Origin: Bacteroidota bacterium
GTDB taxonomy: Bacteria > Bacteroidota > Bacteroidia > UKL13-3
NCBI GenBank assembly: GCA_947492885.1
Contig: CANLPK010000019.1
Span: 1-37,317 of the forward strand
Direction of reading: 5' to 3'
DNA length: 37,317 nt
The notes beneath the pieces are model-generated. The model searched no databases. It had not been told where the DNA came from and worked only from the letters and a program-made list of their open reading frames with translations. Of the stretch, positions 17,355-26,509 are shown in pieces; positions within the stretch are counted from its first letter, which is position 1, and every line of letters starts with the position of its first letter. The position numbers and the translations under genes are program-made.

Positions 17355-18959
17355 TTAGGCTATTGTTGGATATTTATTTTTGGAATTTGTGTTCTTATTA
17401 ATTAAAAAATTTTGTATTCTTTCTTCTTCTTTGAAGTATTTCGATTTCGTTTTAAGGTAATGGGTGCCAAGGCTGGTATGTCTTTCTCTCGCTGCGTCAA
17501 TGATACATTCGGAAGAAACGGAAATGCATTTTAATTCAATTAATTGATATGCATTAGGGAATTCGGCTCCTATTAGTTTTATTTTATCACTGATGATATT
17601 CAATTTAATTTTGCCTGATAGTAAGCCCAATTCAGAACGTACGATGCCAGCGTGTTGCCACATTATTGTTTGAATTGATTTCTTTAGATAAGCAATTTCA
17701 GATAGCGTTGCATCGTTAAGGATATGATCTATTTCTGTGTGCACTGGAAAATTTAAAATGGCAGGTAATTTCTCATCTTCACTATTGATTTTCATAGCAG
17801 CTTGCTTGGCAAATACCAAGCCTTCGAGCAATGAATTACTAGCCAAGCGATTGGCACCATGTACCCCGGTGCGTGCTACTTCACCAATTGCATAAAGTCC
17901 TGGAAGGCTGCTTTCGCCTTTTAAATTTGTTTCAATACCACCGCACATGAAATGCGCTGCTGGAGAAACTGGTATTGGTTGGGTATGAATATCTATTCCA
18001 ATATTGTTGCATGTTTGTCGAATATTAGGGAAATGATTTTCAAGCGTTTCTTCTGAAATATTTGTGGCATCGAGATAAAGATGAGAGCACTGATGTTTAA
18101 TCATTTCTTCAAACATTGCTCTAGAAACAATATCTCTGGGAGCTAATGATTTTAGTGGGTGATAAAACTGCATGAAGGAATCGCCATTAGGCAATACCAA
18201 TTCGGCACCGGCACCACGTACCGCTTCGCTTATTAAAAAGCCATTGGCAAGTGAGTGATGCAGCATGGTTGGATGAAATTGCATGAATTCCATGTCCTTC
18301 ATTTTTACGCCTGCATTCTTCGCAAGGGCATAGCCATCGCCTGTTGCTACCGACGGGTTGGTAGTATATTGATATACTTGCCCGCAGCCACCAGTGGCGA
18401 TGATTGTGTTGTTCGACTGAAAGAAAACCTTTTCATTAGTATTCAAGTCAAGAGCAATCACGCCACAACATTTCGAGTTCTCAATCACCAACTCAATCGC
18501 AAGAAAATATTCGAAAGTTTTTGTATTTGTTTGTGATTTTACTTTTGTGACCAATGCCGCTTGTATAACCGAACCCGTAATATCGGCAGCATGTATTATT
18601 CGATGATGAGTATGACCACCTTCTCGACCCAGATTAAGTATCTGGTTTTCCATGCTAAAATCAACACCTAATTGAATTAATTCTTGAATTAATGTGGGTG
18701 CTTGGGTAACCAAAAGCCTAATTGCTTCTGGATTTCCATGCATGGCGCCAGCAACTAGCGTGTCTTGTATATGTGATTCGAACTCATCGGCACTGTGTGT
18801 AACACAAGCAATACCTCCTTGAGCGAGGCGCGTATTGCCATCGTCGAGTGCTGCTTTCGTAATGATATGAATTCGTTTATTTTCATTGGATTGAACAGCC
18901 ATAAAAAGCCCAGCAATGCCACTTCCAATAATCAAAATATCTGATTGTATGGTTTTCAT
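17355..18959 (-). CDS. nadB: L-aspartate oxidase
   Basis: DILIIGSGIAGLFMAVQ, TRLAQGGIACVTHSADEFESHIQDTLVAG, FMQFHPTMLHH, GEVARTGVHGANRLASNSLLEGLVF. Start may be 18989 or 18959. Confidence 0.96.
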   Translation of the reverse strand: MKTIQSDILIIGSGIAGLFMAVQSNENKRIHIITKAALDDGNTRLAQGGIACVTHSADEFESHIQDTLVAGAMHGNPEAIRLLVTQAPTLIQELIQLGVDFSMENQILNLGREGGHTHHRIIHAADITGSVIQAALVTKVKSQTNTKTFEYFLAIELVIENSKCCGVIALDLNTNEKVFFQSNNTIIATGGCGQVYQYTTNPSVATGDGYALAKNAGVKMKDMEFMQFHPTMLHHSLANGFLISEAVRGAGAELVLPNGDSFMQFYHPLKSLAPRDIVSRAMFEEMIKHQCSHLYLDATNISEETLENHFPNIRQTCNNIGIDIHTQPIPVSPAAHFMCGGIETNLKGESSLPGLYAIGEVARTGVHGANRLASNSLLEGLVFAKQAAMKINSEDEKLPAILNFPVHTEIDHILNDATLSEIAYLKKSIQTIMWQHAGIVRSELGLLSGKIKLNIISDKIKLIGAEFPNAYQLIELKCISVSSECIIDAARERHTSLGTHYLKTKSKYFKEEERIQNFLINKNTNSKNKYPTIA

Positions 18960-19005
18960 GAATTGAAGGTTTTTTTTTAGTGTTGTCATAAAAAGTATTG
19001 AATGC

Positions 19006-20064
19006 TTAACTTAAATCCATCATTCGTTTGAGTGGGATATAGGCTCGTTGTCGTAATTCTTCGGGGATAGTTATCAAACGTTCATCTTCATTTTTCGTTC
19101 CAATATTTTTAATTGTTTCAAGGGTATTGAGCAAGGTAATTTCTTTCATGAATGAGCAGTAAGTGCAAGGGGTAAAAAATTTCTTCTCAGGGAATTTCCC
19201 TTTGAGTGTGGCTCCTAAATCACATTCCGATCCCAATATAAAATCGGTTGAACTGCTTTCCTTCACATATCTAATAATATCAGCGGTACTGCCTACCATG
19301 CCTTTTGCATTATTGAGAACATTCGTTACCGTTTCGCCAGGAACTTCCCAGTGCAGGAGAACTTCTGCATTGGGTTGCAAGCGCGACATATCAGAAATAT
19401 TTTCCATGAAATTTTCGTGTACTACGCAGGAGCCCGACCATAGGATAAACTTTTTATTGGTCTCATTTTTAAACAAGTTAACTAAATTTTGACCCATGTA
19501 TTTATCAGGAACAAAAATTAGCGTATCGCTTTCAAATGAGTTAGCAATATTGATAGCGTTGCGCGAAGTACAGATGATATCACACTCGGCCTTGGTTTCG
19601 GCGTTGGTATTTATGTAAGCGATTACGGGTACACCTGGGTGCTTTAATTTCAGCATTTTCACATCCGTCCCATTGATGCTTTCGGCGAGGGTGCAGCCTG
19701 CATTGGGGCTTGGTAAGAATACTTTCCTCGTTGGATTCAGAATATGGGCAGTTTCTGCCATGAATTTAACACCGCAAAAAATGATATTCTTTTTGTTGGT
19801 TTTCGATCCCATCATGCTCAGCGACAATGAATCACCAGTATGATCAGCGACGCCACCGTCTTCAGTTTCAATTTGCAATTCGGGTGGCATATAATAATGC
19901 GAGAGGATAGTCGCATCATTCTTGAGTTTCAACTCATGAATTTCTTCAATCCGAAGTAAAATCTGATTTAGTTTCTCGCCGGCTTGTTCGCCAGTCATGT
20001 TTAGATACTTTTTAGTGAAACGCGATTTCCAATTGGTAGATATAGCAGCTTTAGAAGTTGGCAT
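19006..20064 (-). CDS. nadA: Quinolinate synthase A
   Basis: ILSHYYMPPELQ, DSLSLS, FCGVKFMAETAHILNP, PSPNAGCTLAES, LWSGSCVVHENF, HWEVP, GSECDLGATL. Follows nadB's partner position in an nadA-nadB operon. Confidence 0.96.
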   Translation of the reverse strand: MPTSKAAISTNWKSRFTKKYLNMTGEQAGEKLNQILLRIEEIHELKLKNDATILSHYYMPPELQIETEDGGVADHTGDSLSLSMMGSKTNKKNIIFCGVKFMAETAHILNPTRKVFLPSPNAGCTLAESINGTDVKMLKLKHPGVPVIAYINTNAETKAECDIICTSRNAINIANSFESDTLIFVPDKYMGQNLVNLFKNETNKKFILWSGSCVVHENFMENISDMSRLQPNAEVLLHWEVPGETVTNVLNNAKGMVGSTADIIRYVKESSSTDFILGSECDLGATLKGKFPEKKFFTPCTYCSFMKEITLLNTLETIKNIGTKNEDERLITIPEELRQRAYIPLKRMMDLS

Positions 20065-20131
20065 AGAGAATCAGTATAAACTATAGAATATTTGCAAAAC
20101 ATAAATTATGTATTTTATGCAATTATCTTCG

Positions 20132-20139
20132 CAAAAGTA
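20132..20139 (-). promoter_or_regulatory. Putative -7 promoter element for nadA
   Basis: CAAAAGTA on the plus strand is TACTTTTG on the minus strand (TAnnTTTG), 68 nt upstream of the nadA ATG. Confidence 0.4.
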
Positions 20140-20269
20140 CTGAATAATTTCTATTAAAGATAATCTTGTCTTTTATTATTTATTGACTTAAAAATAATTC
20201 GGAAAAGAAGCTTAATTCAATGATAGTATGTGCTTTAAGGGTTAAATTAAATTTACCGAACGCTTTGTT

Positions 20270-20293
20270 AAAAGATGATTTAAATCATCTTTT
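20270..20293. promoter_or_regulatory. 24-bp perfect palindrome, operator or bidirectional terminator
   Basis: AAAAGATGATTT|AAATCATCTTTT is a perfect palindrome; flanking TTGTT/AACAA extends pairing across a 2-nt bulge. Lies in the nadA upstream intergenic region. Confidence 0.5.
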
Positions 20294-20395
20294 ATAACAA
20301 ATGTTTAAGGAAGAAATTACATCAAAATTGATAGTTGTGTTGAGTTAACAAGTTGATTGGCAGCGAACTATCCGAATTGATCTACTAATTTGCTT

Positions 20396-21445
20396 TTACC
20401 AACGCGCATGTTGTGTTGTGCAGAAATATGTTTTGCCACCAATAACGATACAAGGGTCGCCATTTTTGTTATAGGTTTTTTGCAAAGGGTAATTGAATGC
20501 CCCGTGTAATTTTGATTGCACAAAAATGGTGGTACCATCGTAGGTCCAGGTGCCGTAATCGTTACTGTTTTCGGCTACGCTTCCAGTTGTGGCACTCATC
20601 GAATTATCCGATTTAGCCGAATAGGTACCATTGGCGTAAATGGTGAAGCAATCGTTAAAGCTAATATTTTTAGAGTTGCTCATATAGCACCAGTTTCCAG
20701 CCAGCTCTTGGCCTTTACCCCTTGTTCCACCTGAACTTGCTGCAGTAGCTTTGGTGCCTTTGCGTTGGTATACAAATGCACCTTGGTTGGTGGTTAAGGT
20801 AAGTTGATTTCCATTGAGGGCGCAAGCCATTGGCACATCTCCATTTGGGGTGGTAAGAATTAGTTGAGAGCCAGTGTATTTGAATTTATAAGCCTGCCCT
20901 GCATAGATACAATTACCATCTGCTTTAAGTTCAATAGTTTCCTGAGCTGAAATCCACGTATCATAAATGCTCTGTGAAGAAGTATTTTCAGTTCCTTGTG
21001 TGGCCGATTTTTGGGAGGCATCGGTATTAGCGCTTGGAGTACTTGTTGAATTTGGGTTTGTCGTAGCATCTGTTGAAGTAGTGGCATCATCCTTTTTTGT
21101 GTTTGCCTCAGATAAAATTCCCGCACCTTCCGATTTTGTAAAAACCAGGGGCTCCGAAAGTTCGCCACCAGTTATTTCCAAGCTGTTGTTTTTGAGAGCA
21201 TAATGATATCCGATTTTTTTATCTTCTTTGGTAAGGACAATACTATCATGTCCAAGTGCATATTTCATTGGAGTTCCATTGAAAATTGCTTTTCCATTTT
21301 CTTTCAGTTCAAGAACAATATTGGATTTAGTAGTCCACTTACCGAGGAGTGAATTGCTCCCTTCATTGTTACTACTTCCGCAAGAAGAAACAATGATGGC
21401 TAGTAAAATAATTAAATAGGTACCGGAAGATTTTAGTAATTGCAT
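20396..21445 (-). CDS. Lipoprotein with repeated lipocalin-like beta modules
   Basis: Lipobox VSSCGSS. Three modules built on xxGxWxxxxxxxLxLxxxGxxxxxG: LLGKWTTKSNIVLELKENGKAIFNG, IYDTWISAQETIELKADGNCIYAG, LAGNWCYMSNSKNISFNDCFTIYANGTYSA. Ser/Thr/Asn-rich linker. Confidence 0.75.
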   Translation of the reverse strand: MQLLKSSGTYLIILLAIIVSSCGSSNNEGSNSLLGKWTTKSNIVLELKENGKAIFNGTPMKYALGHDSIVLTKEDKKIGYHYALKNNSLEITGGELSEPLVFTKSEGAGILSEANTKKDDATTSTDATTNPNSTSTPSANTDASQKSATQGTENTSSQSIYDTWISAQETIELKADGNCIYAGQAYKFKYTGSQLILTTPNGDVPMACALNGNQLTLTTNQGAFVYQRKGTKATAASSGGTRGKGQELAGNWCYMSNSKNISFNDCFTIYANGTYSAKSDNSMSATTGSVAENSNDYGTWTYDGTTIFVQSKLHGAFNYPLQKTYNKNGDPCIVIGGKTYFCTTQHARW

Positions 21446-21578
21446 GGAGTAAATATTATTTGTAGTACAAAGGTAATTTTTTTATGAATTCTACAATTTT
21501 ATTTTAGCAAGAACTATTAATTATCGATAATTAAGAATGGTATTAAATAATCTAGTTCAAGATAATAAATATTAGCTT

Positions 21579-22334
21579 TTAGCGATCTAGCCAAGATTTA
21601 AAATCAGAAACGCGTTCTCTACTTACCACTGCATCGGCTTCGGCCAGATGGGGTGCGTTTAATTTTAGTCGGCTATTAAAATAAGAACTCACTTTTTTAA
21701 TGCTATCTATATGAAGAATTACTTTCCGGCTAATTCTGAAAAAATACTCAGGAGATAAAGTGGGTTCTAAACTTTCAAGTGTATAATCGATGATATAACG
21801 CTTCCCACTATTGGTAACAAGAAGTACCATACCATCCTCCGATATGAAGTGTCCAATATCTTCAACTTTTATTGATGCAATATTTTCACCGCTTTTTACT
21901 AGGAAGCGATTTTTGAATTGCTTGTTGATGCTCTGATACATTGTAGCAATGGTATCTAAAATCTCAGTATTAGGTTGTGGTCGATATTTTTTGAATTTAT
22001 CGAGAGCTGCTTTCAATTCCTCAATTCCTATTGGTTTCAGAAGGTAGTCGATGCTATTTAATCGGAATGCTTTGATTGCATATTCGTCGTAGGCAGTCGT
22101 GAAAATAATAGGGATTTCTATTTTTTGTTGAGTGAATATTTCAAAGCTTAATCCATCGGCCAAATGGATATCTAAAAAAAGCAAATCGCTTGTAACCCCC
22201 GATTTAAATGCTGAAACGCTACTTTTAATACTATCATATACCCCAACTATTTCAATGCTTGGCTCTAATTTATTCAACAAATACTTTAAGTGCGTTGCTG
22301 ATAATTCTTCGTCTTCTATGATGATGGCTTTCAT
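21579..22334 (-). CDS. LytTR-family response regulator
   Basis: Receiver domain (AIIIEDEELS, DLLFLDIHLADGLSF, PIIFTTAYDEYAIKAF, DYLLKPI) plus LytTR DNA-binding domain. Overlaps the kinase gene by 4 bp. Confidence 0.95.
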   Translation of the reverse strand: MKAIIIEDEELSATHLKYLLNKLEPSIEIVGVYDSIKSSVSAFKSGVTSDLLFLDIHLADGLSFEIFTQQKIEIPIIFTTAYDEYAIKAFRLNSIDYLLKPIGIEELKAALDKFKKYRPQPNTEILDTIATMYQSINKQFKNRFLVKSGENIASIKVEDIGHFISEDGMVLLVTNSGKRYIIDYTLESLEPTLSPEYFFRISRKVILHIDSIKKVSSYFNSRLKLNAPHLAEADAVVSRERVSDFKSWLDR

Positions 22335-23350
22335 TGGGTAATTAATAGCGGTATCTGCACTTTAAACTGTTCGCTGGTTTGTGTAATAACAACTGGCTTG
22401 TCTGTGTAAAAACGATATCGATCTTTGATGTTTTGTAATCCTGTCTTTGATTCAGGTTCAGCGTTTTTACGTAATTGAAGATTATTGGTTATTTCTAATG
22501 TTTCGTTTACTGAATCAATACGAACTGTAAGCGGTTGAAGATTGGATATCTCATTATGCTTTATTGCATTTTCAATCAGCATTTGTAACGACATCGGAGG
22601 GAGCAATCGAAACATCTTATCGTCGCTAATATGAAATTCAAAATTGATATTCTTATCGAATCGAATTTTAAGTAATGAAGTATATGCTTTGATAAACGCA
22701 AGTTCGTTCTCGAGTGTTACGAGCTGACTTTCCCTGTTATCAAGCAAGTAACGATATACTTTTGAAAGTTGATTGATGAAATCGACTGCCTTGTCCTGAT
22801 CTTGATAAACCAATGAAGACAATACACTGAGGTTGTTGAAAAGGAAGTGCGGGCTAATTTGATTTTTTAAATTTTGTAATTGAGCCTGAATGTTTTCTGT
22901 TTTATATTTCTCGATTTCAATAAGAGATGATTTCCAATTTTTAAAGAACTGCACACTTACTTCCACACTTAAAATAATGATAGAAATTAGCATGCTGATG
23001 AGTAAGGAAAGGGTTAAGAACTTTTCCTTTTCAGCCTCTGGGAACTCACATACATAAGCGTTATAGAATATCATGGCCACATAAATAAGCAACGCGCTAT
23101 ATGTGACAGAAACAGGCAAGTAAATGAGTATCCGTTGTTTCGTTTTCGTTTCCCAAGGAAAATATTTATTGATAATGGTGTCAATGCGCTTATTTCCCTC
23201 CCACACTAAAATGGTAACGATAATGGAGAATATCAGATTTAAGTAGGTATGTTGTTGTTCCTGCCTACCCGTTCCAACTGCATGGAGAATGAAGTTTATA
23301 ACGATCCCTACTAGAATCATATAAACAAATCGCATATTCTTATTACTCAT
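22331..23350 (-). CDS. LytS-like sensor histidine kinase
   Basis: Multi-TM N-terminus; NLKNQISPHFLFNNLSVLSSLVYQD His-kinase motif; PPMSLQMLIENAIKHN; TGLQNIKDRYRFY. Confidence 0.94.
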   Translation of the reverse strand: MSNKNMRFVYMILVGIVINFILHAVGTGRQEQQHTYLNLIFSIIVTILVWEGNKRIDTIINKYFPWETKTKQRILIYLPVSVTYSALLIYVAMIFYNAYVCEFPEAEKEKFLTLSLLISMLISIIILSVEVSVQFFKNWKSSLIEIEKYKTENIQAQLQNLKNQISPHFLFNNLSVLSSLVYQDQDKAVDFINQLSKVYRYLLDNRESQLVTLENELAFIKAYTSLLKIRFDKNINFEFHISDDKMFRLLPPMSLQMLIENAIKHNEISNLQPLTVRIDSVNETLEITNNLQLRKNAEPESKTGLQNIKDRYRFYTDKPVVITQTSEQFKVQIPLLITQ

Positions 23351-23379
23351 CTTACAATATTAGTAAACTTTAAATTAAC

Positions 23380-23958
23380 TCACGATTCGTTTCTTCCAAT
23401 TTCCATGGTAGCATTTAGCCAAGAATTTCTTTGTTTGGGTTTAGAATTTCTAATAGGCCCGAATCTGTTTACTTGTACGGGTTTAATCCCACAGAATTCC
23501 ATGGTCATTTTCTTTAGTTGTTTCTCTGCAGGCGCACCCAATACAAATCGATAATACCAAATTGGATAATCGAGTGTATAGATGATTCTTCCAGTTTTTC
23601 CTGCCAAGAGTTTGTCCCATAATGGTGAATCTTTCCTGTATTTGAATGCATAACCTGGAAGTAGCACCCTATCGGTGAACCCTTTTAATAATGCAGGCAC
23701 CGAACCCCACCAAACTGGGTGAATAATTACAATGTGATTTGCCCAAGTGATTTTTTCTTGAGCCATAATCAAATCGGGCTCTAGTGCTTGTGTTTGCTGA
23801 TATCCAGCACTTAGATTCAAGTCGAATTTTATCGAATGTAGCGGAAGCATTTTTACTTCATGCCCTTTTTGTGTAGCCCCTTCTGCGTATGCGTTAGCAA
23901 GTGCTTCACAATAACTGTTTTTATTGGGGTGACCCAAAATTACCAGTATCCGTTTCAT
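23380..23958 (-). CDS. Flavodoxin-fold NAD(P)H oxidoreductase
   Basis: ILVILGHPNKNSYCEALANAY, HIVIIHPVWWGSVPALLKGFTDRVLLPGYAF. Confidence 0.92.
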   Translation of the reverse strand: MKRILVILGHPNKNSYCEALANAYAEGATQKGHEVKMLPLHSIKFDLNLSAGYQQTQALEPDLIMAQEKITWANHIVIIHPVWWGSVPALLKGFTDRVLLPGYAFKYRKDSPLWDKLLAGKTGRIIYTLDYPIWYYRFVLGAPAEKQLKKMTMEFCGIKPVQVNRFGPIRNSKPKQRNSWLNATMEIGRNES

Positions 23959-23962
23959 GATT

Positions 23963-26344
23963 TTAGAATTGAATTTTATATACGAAGTTGGGGAAGAACC
24001 CTAATTGATAAGCTGTATTTATTTGATTGGTTATCGGATTGTATCTTTCGGCAAATACATTTTTATTGTTGGTGATATTATTAATGTCAAACGACCATGA
24101 TTGTGAAAGTTTATGCTTCACACTATTTCTAATATAACTTACTTTAAAATCAGCTCTAAAGAAACTAGTATATCGTTTTGTGAATGCGAATTCATCTCCA
24201 GCTAAAACTTGTTCTTTAACAAGTTGTGATGCAATCAAATCAACTGGAGTATAATATTTACCACCTGCTTGTGTGGCTTTCACTCCAATACTAATTACGT
24301 TTTTATTTGAACCACCAATTGCAAAATCTTTTCCAGCCAAGAAATTGTAAACATACTTTCCGCTAAAGCTGGTATTGCGTTCTATATTATCGCTTCCTTT
24401 ATATTTTGATTCATAAACCGTTCCTGTAATTAATAAGTAATAACCTTTACTGAAGAATTTTTCGACGGTTAATTCTAATCCGTAATTAGTTCCAGTGCCT
24501 TTGTTGGTTAGGGATGATTCGGCATTGGGAACAAATGAGGCCCCAGCGTTTAACATCGAGTAGCTGCTTGAAAAGGTATTCACTGGTACGTTTGTAAGCA
24601 TTTGGTAGTATGCTTCTGTTTTTATTCTCCAATCTTTTGCAGGTAATAAATCATATCCCAAAACAAAATGTTGACTGCGGGTAAATCCCAATTCTTTATT
24701 CGATTGATTGTAGGTTCCATCGGTATTCTTTGAGCGATAGAAGTACACATCGGCCGATTGCATTTGTGAGTGCATACCGTATCCTAAACTCAAATTGCTT
24801 TTATTGTTTAATTGGTATTTCAATCCTGCTCTAGGTTCTATCGAATATGAGTTATTTAAAGTGAGCCATTGACTGTGTACCCCAAGATTCATTGTGAGTT
24901 TTTCGGTAAAATTATACTTAGCTTGACCATATAATTGACTCAATACGGTTTGGTCATTAAAATCCCAATATTGGTTCCATGGTTCATTGATATCAACATT
25001 GCGGCTTCGCGCGAATAATTTTAAATTAATAACTTCTGAAATCAAACCTACTTTTACGAATAAGCGGGAGTTTATTTTTGAATTAAATGAAGTGTTCAAA
25101 GAATAATGTAATTCAGTTGGTTTTACTTCTAGTTCTCGGGTTGGTTCATTGCTTAGTATTTTGTCTTGCAGGTAACTTGAGCGCCCGTAAGTTGCACCAA
25201 TAACGGAGCTGAAGTATGATTTAGAGTTTACTTTAATAAAATGTTTCAAGCCAATTAAATTTATTGAACTTGTAAAATAGCTATCTCGTGATGGATCGGC
25301 AAAAAGGTCTGTTGTGTCGGTTTTGGTATGAAGAAATTCGATTTTGCTAGATGCCTGTTCTCCGAAAAGTGAAAACCTACCAAACTTCGTATTGCCACTA
25401 TTAATTTTAAATGTAAGGTCTTGATAAAAGGGAGTAGCTGTAGTTCCAATACTCATTCCTATTGCTTGTGCAGCCCCTGTAAATGAATAACGATATGCCA
25501 CTACATAGGATGAACCTTTGGATTTATTGATCGGTCCTTCGGTCATGGCTTCAATACCTGTAAGGGCGCCCAATTGAAATGTATGTTCTCTCTTTTCTGC
25601 ATTACCAGAACGCAATCCCAAATCGAATACTCCTGCGTTGGCATTTCCATATTCGGAAGGGAATGCAGAAGTGAAGAAATCGGAGTTTTTTAGCATGTTC
25701 GTATTGATGGCACTCACTGGTCCGCCAGTGGTTCCAAGTGTTGCAAAATGATTTGGATTTGGAACATTCAAACCTTCGATACGCCATAAAACACCTTTGG
25801 GTGAATTGCCTCTAATCACAATATCATTACGTGAATCATCGGGTGAGCTAACACCCGCAAAGTTGGAAACCAAACGAGCAGGGTCGGAGCGTCCACCAGC
25901 ATAACGATTTACTTCTTCAACTGTAAACTGGCGTCCACTAACGGTGGTGAGTTCATTATTTGTTTCGTTCTTTTTGTTACCCGAAACCTCCACTTCTTTG
26001 AGGTTGCTGGCATTTTCTTCCATTCCAATTTCAAGTACGATTTCTTTACCAGAGTTAACTTCAATATTGGGAATTACAACTTCCTTGTATCCGATATAAT
26101 TAATTTTCAAATCATATCTTCCTGGTGCAATGCCCGTGATTTTAAATTTCCCATTATCATCAGAAGCGGCACCTTTAGCGGGTGATGTATTTAGAACTGT
26201 TACCATGGCACCGATGATTACCGATTGCGATTGTTTATCTACAATGGTTCCGCGAATAGTTTGGCCAGTATTTTGAGCACTTAATTTACTGGGTATGAAC
26301 AGTAGGAATAGTGCGAGGGCGAAGAGAGTGTAGTGCTTGAGCAT
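23963..26344 (-). CDS. TonB-dependent receptor with carboxypeptidase-like regulatory domain
   Basis: Signal peptide; IRGTIVDKQSQSVIIGAMVTVLNTSPAKGAASDDNGKFKITGIAPGRYDLKINYIGYK; plug region; beta-barrel C-terminus ending VYKIQF. Confidence 0.94.
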   Translation of the reverse strand: MLKHYTLFALALFLLFIPSKLSAQNTGQTIRGTIVDKQSQSVIIGAMVTVLNTSPAKGAASDDNGKFKITGIAPGRYDLKINYIGYKEVVIPNIEVNSGKEIVLEIGMEENASNLKEVEVSGNKKNETNNELTTVSGRQFTVEEVNRYAGGRSDPARLVSNFAGVSSPDDSRNDIVIRGNSPKGVLWRIEGLNVPNPNHFATLGTTGGPVSAINTNMLKNSDFFTSAFPSEYGNANAGVFDLGLRSGNAEKREHTFQLGALTGIEAMTEGPINKSKGSSYVVAYRYSFTGAAQAIGMSIGTTATPFYQDLTFKINSGNTKFGRFSLFGEQASSKIEFLHTKTDTTDLFADPSRDSYFTSSINLIGLKHFIKVNSKSYFSSVIGATYGRSSYLQDKILSNEPTRELEVKPTELHYSLNTSFNSKINSRLFVKVGLISEVINLKLFARSRNVDINEPWNQYWDFNDQTVLSQLYGQAKYNFTEKLTMNLGVHSQWLTLNNSYSIEPRAGLKYQLNNKSNLSLGYGMHSQMQSADVYFYRSKNTDGTYNQSNKELGFTRSQHFVLGYDLLPAKDWRIKTEAYYQMLTNVPVNTFSSSYSMLNAGASFVPNAESSLTNKGTGTNYGLELTVEKFFSKGYYLLITGTVYESKYKGSDNIERNTSFSGKYVYNFLAGKDFAIGGSNKNVISIGVKATQAGGKYYTPVDLIASQLVKEQVLAGDEFAFTKRYTSFFRADFKVSYIRNSVKHKLSQSWSFDINNITNNKNVFAERYNPITNQINTAYQLGFFPNFVYKIQF

Positions 26345-26509
26345 AATAATTAGATTTATGCTGCAATACTAATATCCTCATTAGGTTATGCTTCGATCGA
26401 ATTGGTTGAAGTGTTGAATAAATGGGTTGAATTGTCGAATTGAATTCACGGAATGATTCGCGTTTAGAGCCAAGTTGGTGAACCTTTAGAGGAGTGCAAA
26501 CAGCGAAGA

